The notes under the pieces: model-generated
What the model saw: only the letters and a program-made list of their open reading frames with translations
Told to the model about the DNA's origin: nothing
The model's database searches: none
Made by a program: the position numbers and the translations under genes
Shown: positions 36,674 to 40,744 of the stretch, in pieces
Numbering within the stretch: the first letter of the stretch is position 1
Layout: each line of letters opens with the position of its first letter
Assembly (NCBI GenBank): GCA_017405065.1
Contig: JAFRBD010000050.1
Coordinates: 1 to 40,744 of the forward strand
Origin: Ruminococcus sp.
GTDB taxonomy: Bacteria > Bacillota > Clostridia > Oscillospirales > Acutalibacteraceae
Reading direction: 5' to 3'
DNA length: 40,744 bases

Positions 36674-37990
36674 ATGCAGTTATTTAAACGAAAAAAGCGG
36701 CAGAAGGACACGCCCGCCGCCATAGAGCCCGCTCCTGCGGCGGTCCCCGTTCCCGTGGAAGCCGAAACGCCGTCCATAGGACCGAACCCGACAATGGCGG
36801 AGCTCCTGCGATTTTTTAACGTCGATGATATATCGCAGATAGCGCCCTCGGGACTGACGGCGGCTACATACTACGCCTGCATGGTGATACGCTGCAACGC
36901 GCTTTCGAGGCTCCCGCTCAAAGTCAAGCAGAAAACTGAAGACGGCGGCGCAGCAGACCTCAGAAAGCACACTCTATACAACCTTCTGCACCTCAGACCG
37001 AACCCGTTTATGTCGGTGCATGATATGCTGTGGGCGACGGAGTTCCAGCGGCTGCACTACGGGAACGCTTTCTGGGTGTGGACGGGGCGCGGGGCGAAGT
37101 TTCGCGGGCTCTATCTGCTGGACAGCACCCGCGTGCAGATCGTGGTCGATGACGCAGGCATACTCAGCGACCCGAACGCGGTGTACTACCTCTACACCGA
37201 CGGGCGCAGCGGGCAGTACATATACCGCTCCGACGAGATCGTGCATTTCAAGAACTTCGCGCGGGGCGGCATAATCGGGGAAAGCATTCGCAAATATCTA
37301 AACGGCGTTATAGCGAACGAACAGTACGCGCAGAACGTCGTATCGAACAAATATAAATCGGGACTGCAAGACCCAGTCGTCGTCACCTACACGGGCGACC
37401 TGAGCAAAGAGCGCGAAGGGAAGCTGCGCAGGAAGTTCGAACAGCTTGGCGGCGTAAAGCACGCGGGGAAAGTGATACCGATACCCGTTGACTTTGATAT
37501 AAAGACCTTGCAGACGCGGCTTGTGGACTCGCAGTTTGAAGAGCTGAACAAGATGAACGCCCGACAGATAGCGAACGCTTTCGGGGTAAAAAGCTTCCAG
37601 CTCAACGACCTCGAAAAAAGTACTTACTCGAACATCGAACAGCAGAACACGAGCTTTTACACCGACACTCTGCTCAACGTCATAACGGCGTATGAGCAGG
37701 AGATGGACTACAAGCTGCTCTTTGATTTCGAGCGTGAGGACGGGGTATATATCAACTTTAACCCCGACGTTATACTCCGAGCCGACCTGCTGACGAGGTA
37801 TCAGGCATACTCGACGGGCGTTAATAACGCGCTTCTCAAAATCTCGGAAGTGCGGGCGAAAGAAGACCTCCCGTTTGTGGAGGGTACGGACAAGCTGATC
37901 TTCGGGAACGGCGCGGCGATACCGTTCGACGATCTCGGGAAGCAGTACACGGAAGGCGGTGAAGGAAATGAAAATCGAGAAGCAGAGTAA
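36674..37990 (+). CDS. Portal protein
   Basis: 438 residues, HK97/SPP1-like phage portal family. After a proline-rich leader, LTAATYYACMVIRCNALSRL starts the conserved wing; HLRPNPFMSVHDMLWATEFQ, YGNAFWVW, LTRYQAYSTGVNNA follow. It forms the dodecameric DNA gate at the head vertex. The 3' end overlaps the protease start by 23 bases. Confidence 0.95.
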   Translation: MQLFKRKKRQKDTPAAIEPAPAAVPVPVEAETPSIGPNPTMAELLRFFNVDDISQIAPSGLTAATYYACMVIRCNALSRLPLKVKQKTEDGGAADLRKHTLYNLLHLRPNPFMSVHDMLWATEFQRLHYGNAFWVWTGRGAKFRGLYLLDSTRVQIVVDDAGILSDPNAVYYLYTDGRSGQYIYRSDEIVHFKNFARGGIIGESIRKYLNGVIANEQYAQNVVSNKYKSGLQDPVVVTYTGDLSKEREGKLRRKFEQLGGVKHAGKVIPIPVDFDIKTLQTRLVDSQFEELNKMNARQIANAFGVKSFQLNDLEKSTYSNIEQQNTSFYTDTLLNVITAYEQEMDYKLLFDFEREDGVYINFNPDVILRADLLTRYQAYSTGVNNALLKISEVRAKEDLPFVEGTDKLIFGNGAAIPFDDLGKQYTEGGEGNENREAE

Positions 37991-38666
37991 AACACTGAAC
38001 ATCAAGAGCCTTGAAGCCAACGAGGACGAGATGAAGCAGATAAACGGATACACACTCGAACCGCTGACGGCAGAGCAGGTATTTACGTTCAAAGCCGTTA
38101 TCGGAAACAACGAAACCGACGACAGGAACCTCATGCCCTTTTCGGAAACGGCGCTGAAAGACCTTGCGAACCTCTACAGGGGCAAGACAATGATAAAAGA
38201 CCACAACCCCAGCGCCGAAAATCAGATAGCGAGGGTATATGCGACGGAGCTCAGGACAGACGCGGAAAAGCTCTCGGGGCTGGGCGAGCCGTACACGGAG
38301 CTGATAGCAAAGTGCTACATGGCAAAGACTGCCGAAAACGAGGGGCTTATATCCGAGATCAAGGCGGGTATCAAACGTGAAGTGTCAACGGGCTTTGCAG
38401 TGAGCGAGTTCCGCTGCTCCATCTGCGGCAAGGAAGTGTGCAAGCATTGGCGCGGCAAGGAGTACGACGGCAAGAAGTGCATGAGAGTGATAAAGCACTG
38501 CCCCGACGCTTACGAGCTTTCGTTCGTCGCCGTCCCCGCACAGCCTAACGCGGGGACTATCAAAGCGGCGGAAGAGCCCGAAGAGGACGAGCAGGCACAG
38601 CTCGAAGCGAAAAAGGCTGCTATTTTGGCACATCTCGGCGAAAGCCGGATAAAATATAAATTCTGA
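37968..38666 (+). CDS. Prohead protease
   Basis: 232 residues from ATG 37968, behind AAGGCGGTGAAGGAA. Herpesvirus-type assemblin fold: FKAVIGNNETDDRNLMPFSE at the start, catalytic His in TMIKDHNPSA, catalytic Ser in REVSTGFAV. A Cys-rich insert (CSICGKEVCKHWRGKEY) follows the Ser, likely a zinc knuckle, and ELSFVAVPAQPNAG is the usual end of the domain. It removes the capsid N-terminal scaffold domain during maturation. Confidence 0.9.
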   Translation: MKIEKQSKTLNIKSLEANEDEMKQINGYTLEPLTAEQVFTFKAVIGNNETDDRNLMPFSETALKDLANLYRGKTMIKDHNPSAENQIARVYATELRTDAEKLSGLGEPYTELIAKCYMAKTAENEGLISEIKAGIKREVSTGFAVSEFRCSICGKEVCKHWRGKEYDGKKCMRVIKHCPDAYELSFVAVPAQPNAGTIKAAEEPEEDEQAQLEAKKAAILAHLGESRIKYKF

Positions 38667-38682
38667 AAGTGAGGAAAAAGAC

Positions 38683-40251
38683 ATGACCAAGTTAGACAAA
38701 ATGCGTGCAAAGCTCGACGTGCTCCGCGACATGGCGCAGGCGCAGGTCGAAGAAAACGACATGGACAACGCCGAGAAGACCATGACTGAGATCAAAGAGC
38801 TTGAGCGTAAGATCGCTATCATGGAAAAGCTCGAAACCGAAGAGGACGAAGAGCTCGCGGCTAAGGCTACAGTGGGCGCTAAGTCTACCGTAGGCGGCAA
38901 GGCTCCCGAGGGTGATGTGAAGGAAGCGGCTAACGCTATCCGCGCCATCATCAAGACCATTTCGGGCAAGAGCCTGACCGAAGCGGAAAAGAGCCTGCTG
39001 GTACCCTCTCCCGTAACTGCGGCGGGTACTAACGGCGAGGGCTACATACTCCCGCAGGATATCTCCACCAAGATCAACGAGCGCGTGAGAGAGTTCCGCT
39101 CCTTCCGCTCGATCGTCGGCACTATCACGACCACTGCCCTCTCGGGCTCGCTGACCGTTGAAAGTATCGGCGGCATAACGGGGCTCACAAACTTTTCGGA
39201 CGGCGACGAGCTGACACCCAGCGAGGACCCGAAGTTTGTACCCGTCAAGTACGCTATGAGCGAGTGGGGCGCCATCATCAAGATGTCGAACGTACTCCTT
39301 GCGATGACCGATAACGACCTCGTGGCGTATATCACCAGATACTTCGCGAAGAAAGCCGTTATCACCGAGAACGCCGCGATCATCGCTAAGCTCAAATACG
39401 GAAAGACCGCAAAGGGACTCGCCACCTACACGGCGCTTTCGAGCTCTATCAATACCGACCTTGACCCCGCGTCCATTAACGGCACCGTTATCGTGACCAA
39501 TCAGGACGGCTTCGATTATCTCGACAAGCAGCTCGACACCAACGGCAGACCTATCCTCCAGCCCGACCCGGCAGACCCTACAAGAAAGATTTTTAAGGGT
39601 TTCAGAATTGAAGTTTTCTCGAATGCGCAGTTCCCCTCCGACGCAGACTACGGCGCACCCGTTTTCTACGGGAACCTCGAAGAGGGCGTGAAGTTCGTGA
39701 CCTGCGGGTACTACAAGTTCGCGACCTCCAGCGAGGCGGGATTCACCTCGAACACTACGCTTGCAAGGCTTATCGAGCTCTTTGACGTTATCCAGTGGGA
39801 CGCTGACGACGCTTGCTACTGCTTCGGCTATCTGAGCGCGGCTTCCGCAACGCCTCTCACCCCCGTTACTGTAGCGGCGGAAACGGGCAGCACAAAGGTA
39901 TATAACGTTCTGACTTCGAATATGCAGACGGGCGTAAGCGTAGCGGACGGAAAGATCACGGGAACCCTTAAATACCTCAGCGGCTCGAATCCTATAACCG
40001 ACGTTTGGGGCGAGGGCAACTTCCTTGTACTCAAATTCTCCGACATCGACGAACACGCGACCTCTGTCAAGGTAGGTCTCGACCCGTCGGCGGGTTCGGG
40101 TCTCGTTGAGCTTCTCGGCGACCCCGACATGAACGGCGTTTTCAAGATCACCTCGAAGGAGCTCCAGAAGTTCAAGGTCGTTTCGAGTAACGATGGCACG
40201 AGCACCGTGCAGGAGTTTGACCTCAGCGAGCTGACACTTCAGAACGCATAA
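38683..40251 (+). CDS. Major capsid protein, HK97 fold, with C-terminal extra domain
   Basis: 522 residues behind AAAGTGAGGAAAAAGAC. Residues 1-70 are a coiled-coil delta (scaffold) domain; a flexible segment follows and cleavage likely occurs between about residues 95 and 120. Residues about 105-395 are the HK97 core (INERVREFRSFRSIVGTITT, E-loop, ISDLE-like LVAYITRYFAKKAV, ILQPDPADPTRKIFKGFRIE). From about 395 to the end a separate beta-rich domain (PLTPVTVAAETGSTKVYNVL onward) extends the protein by about 120 residues, perhaps a surface decoration domain. Confidence 0.95.
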   Translation: MTKLDKMRAKLDVLRDMAQAQVEENDMDNAEKTMTEIKELERKIAIMEKLETEEDEELAAKATVGAKSTVGGKAPEGDVKEAANAIRAIIKTISGKSLTEAEKSLLVPSPVTAAGTNGEGYILPQDISTKINERVREFRSFRSIVGTITTTALSGSLTVESIGGITGLTNFSDGDELTPSEDPKFVPVKYAMSEWGAIIKMSNVLLAMTDNDLVAYITRYFAKKAVITENAAIIAKLKYGKTAKGLATYTALSSSINTDLDPASINGTVIVTNQDGFDYLDKQLDTNGRPILQPDPADPTRKIFKGFRIEVFSNAQFPSDADYGAPVFYGNLEEGVKFVTCGYYKFATSSEAGFTSNTTLARLIELFDVIQWDADDACYCFGYLSAASATPLTPVTVAAETGSTKVYNVLTSNMQTGVSVADGKITGTLKYLSGSNPITDVWGEGNFLVLKFSDIDEHATSVKVGLDPSAGSGLVELLGDPDMNGVFKITSKELQKFKVVSSNDGTSTVQEFDLSELTLQNA

Positions 40252-40268
40252 GATAAGGCGGTGAGATC

Positions 40269-40547
40269 ATGGAGCTGGCACTCGTCAAGAAGTGGATAAA
40301 GGTCGACTATGACGACGATGACGACCTGATAACGCTGTTACAGCAGTCGGCGGAAGCCTACGCGGTAAACGCTGTCGGCAAGTATGACGATAACGACCGT
40401 CTCATGCGGCTGCTTGTCCTCGTCCTATGTGCCGAGTACTACAAAAACAGGACGTATCACATATCCGCCAACGATAAGCAGTCGCCCATGGTGCGCAGTA
40501 TCGTCACCCAGCTCCAGATGAACGAGTACGGGGGTGACGGCGAGTGA
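40269..40547 (+). CDS. Head-tail connector (gp6-like)
   Basis: 92 residues behind AAGGCGGTGAGATC. N-terminal ELALVKKWIKVDYDDDDDLI and helical LLQQSAEAYAVNAVG fit the HK97 gp6-like connector family, which forms a ring under the portal. Its stop overlaps the GTG start of the next gene. Confidence 0.85.
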   Translation: MELALVKKWIKVDYDDDDDLITLLQQSAEAYAVNAVGKYDDNDRLMRLLVLVLCAEYYKNRTYHISANDKQSPMVRSIVTQLQMNEYGGDGE

Positions 40548-40744
40548 GACCCGATTACTCGGAGTTTGACAGGCGGATAACCGTCGAGAAAGCGACCGTG
40601 ACCACCGACACCCGCGGGAACGAGGTGCATACGTGGGCTGTACATCACACTTGCTATGCGGGTGTGAAGCCCTACGACGAGTATGTGCAGACCGAAGAAC
40701 GCCGCCCCGACTACAACACGGTAACGGAGTTTAAGCTCCGCTAC
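40544..40744 (+). CDS. Head-tail adaptor (5' part of the junction-crossing gene)
   Basis: Begins at GTG 40544, overlapping the connector stop, and reads MRPDYSEFDRRITVEKATVT into the terminal duplication. The gene continues at base 142 of the window and ends at 294, giving 117 residues in all. The window end cuts it; the gene itself is intact in the circular molecule. Confidence 0.85.
   Translation, partial: MRPDYSEFDRRITVEKATVTTDTRGNEVHTWAVHHTCYAGVKPYDEYVQTEERRPDYNTVTEFKLRY
40604..40744. repeat. Terminal duplication, right copy
   Basis: Identical to bases 1-141, see the left copy. The overlap size equals a common maximum assembler word size, which favours an assembly artefact of a circular molecule over true terminal repeats. 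Confidence 0.95.

Noticed and set aside
38692-40056. Leftward open frame of 454 codons under the capsid gene
   Set aside because: Shadow of the capsid gene; no ribosome site and no family features.
1-40744. Diversity-generating retroelement or CRISPR array
   Set aside because: No reverse transcriptase motif (such as YxDD), no template/variable repeat pair and no regularly spaced repeats were seen.
1-40744. Stop-codon recoding by the phage
   Set aside because: Large genes (tape measure, terminase, portal, capsid) are open without internal TAG or TGA and all three stops are used at gene ends, so a standard code fits, even though a UCA triplet can be found in the second tRNA-like element.

Overview
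The window is the complete genome of a temperate, tailed dsDNA phage with siphovirus morphology. Bases 1-141 are repeated exactly at 40604-40744, so the molecule is circular (or circularly permuted) with a unique length of 40603 bp, and the contig is opened inside a head-tail adaptor gene. The layout (HK97-type head genes, one large tape measure gene, a Gram-positive style holin/GH25 lysin pair, Firmicutes-type regulators, strong AGGAGG ribosome sites) and the attachment site in a tRNA-Ser(GCU) gene suggest an anaerobic gut Clostridia host, perhaps a Ruminococcus or Oscillospiraceae relative. The host is inferred, not shown.

Layout, read around the circle. Packaging and head (33.1-40.7 kb): sigma-like late regulator, HNH endonuclease, small terminase, two odd tRNA-like elements, large terminase, portal, prohead protease, major capsid, connector. 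Across the junction: head-tail adaptor, gp10-like protein, tail completion protein, major tail protein (0-1.9 kb). Tail and lysis (1.9-12.1 kb): a NrdD-tail-like protein with a zinc-ribbon partner, tail chaperone, tape measure, distal tail protein, tail-associated protein, holin, GH25 lysin, a candidate nucleotide-sponge anti-defence protein and a small HTH protein, closed by a terminator.

Accessory zone (12.2-18.5 kb): a leftward operon encodes an AcrVA2-like anti-CRISPR protein, translationally coupled to a ribbon-helix-helix protein, preceded by three or four small genes. It has one strong promoter with an inverted-repeat operator, and covarying hairpins sit in front of three of its genes. 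Next come an IS110-family element with a probable bridge RNA, and a rightward four-gene cassette of the type seen in gut phages (surface or virion-associated, function unknown).

Lysogeny and switch (18.5-22.5 kb): attP in a tRNA-Ser 3' half flanked by paired arm repeats, tyrosine integrase, membrane-anchored DEDDh exonuclease, an HTH-like gene, CI-like and Cro-like genes around a divergent promoter region with four similar operators.

Early region (22.5-33.1 kb): many small overlapping genes, a compact antisense small RNA, PcfK-like and PcfJ-like proteins, a coiled-coil DUF3102-like protein, and an HUH replication initiator preceded by a stem-loop that could be its origin. I see no DNA polymerase, helicase, primase or SSB, so replication probably starts with the HUH protein and uses host enzymes.

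The most noteworthy items are the AcrVA2-like operon with its regulated promoter, the four covarying leader hairpins, the antisense small RNA, and the two tRNA-like genes with oversized centres between the terminase genes.
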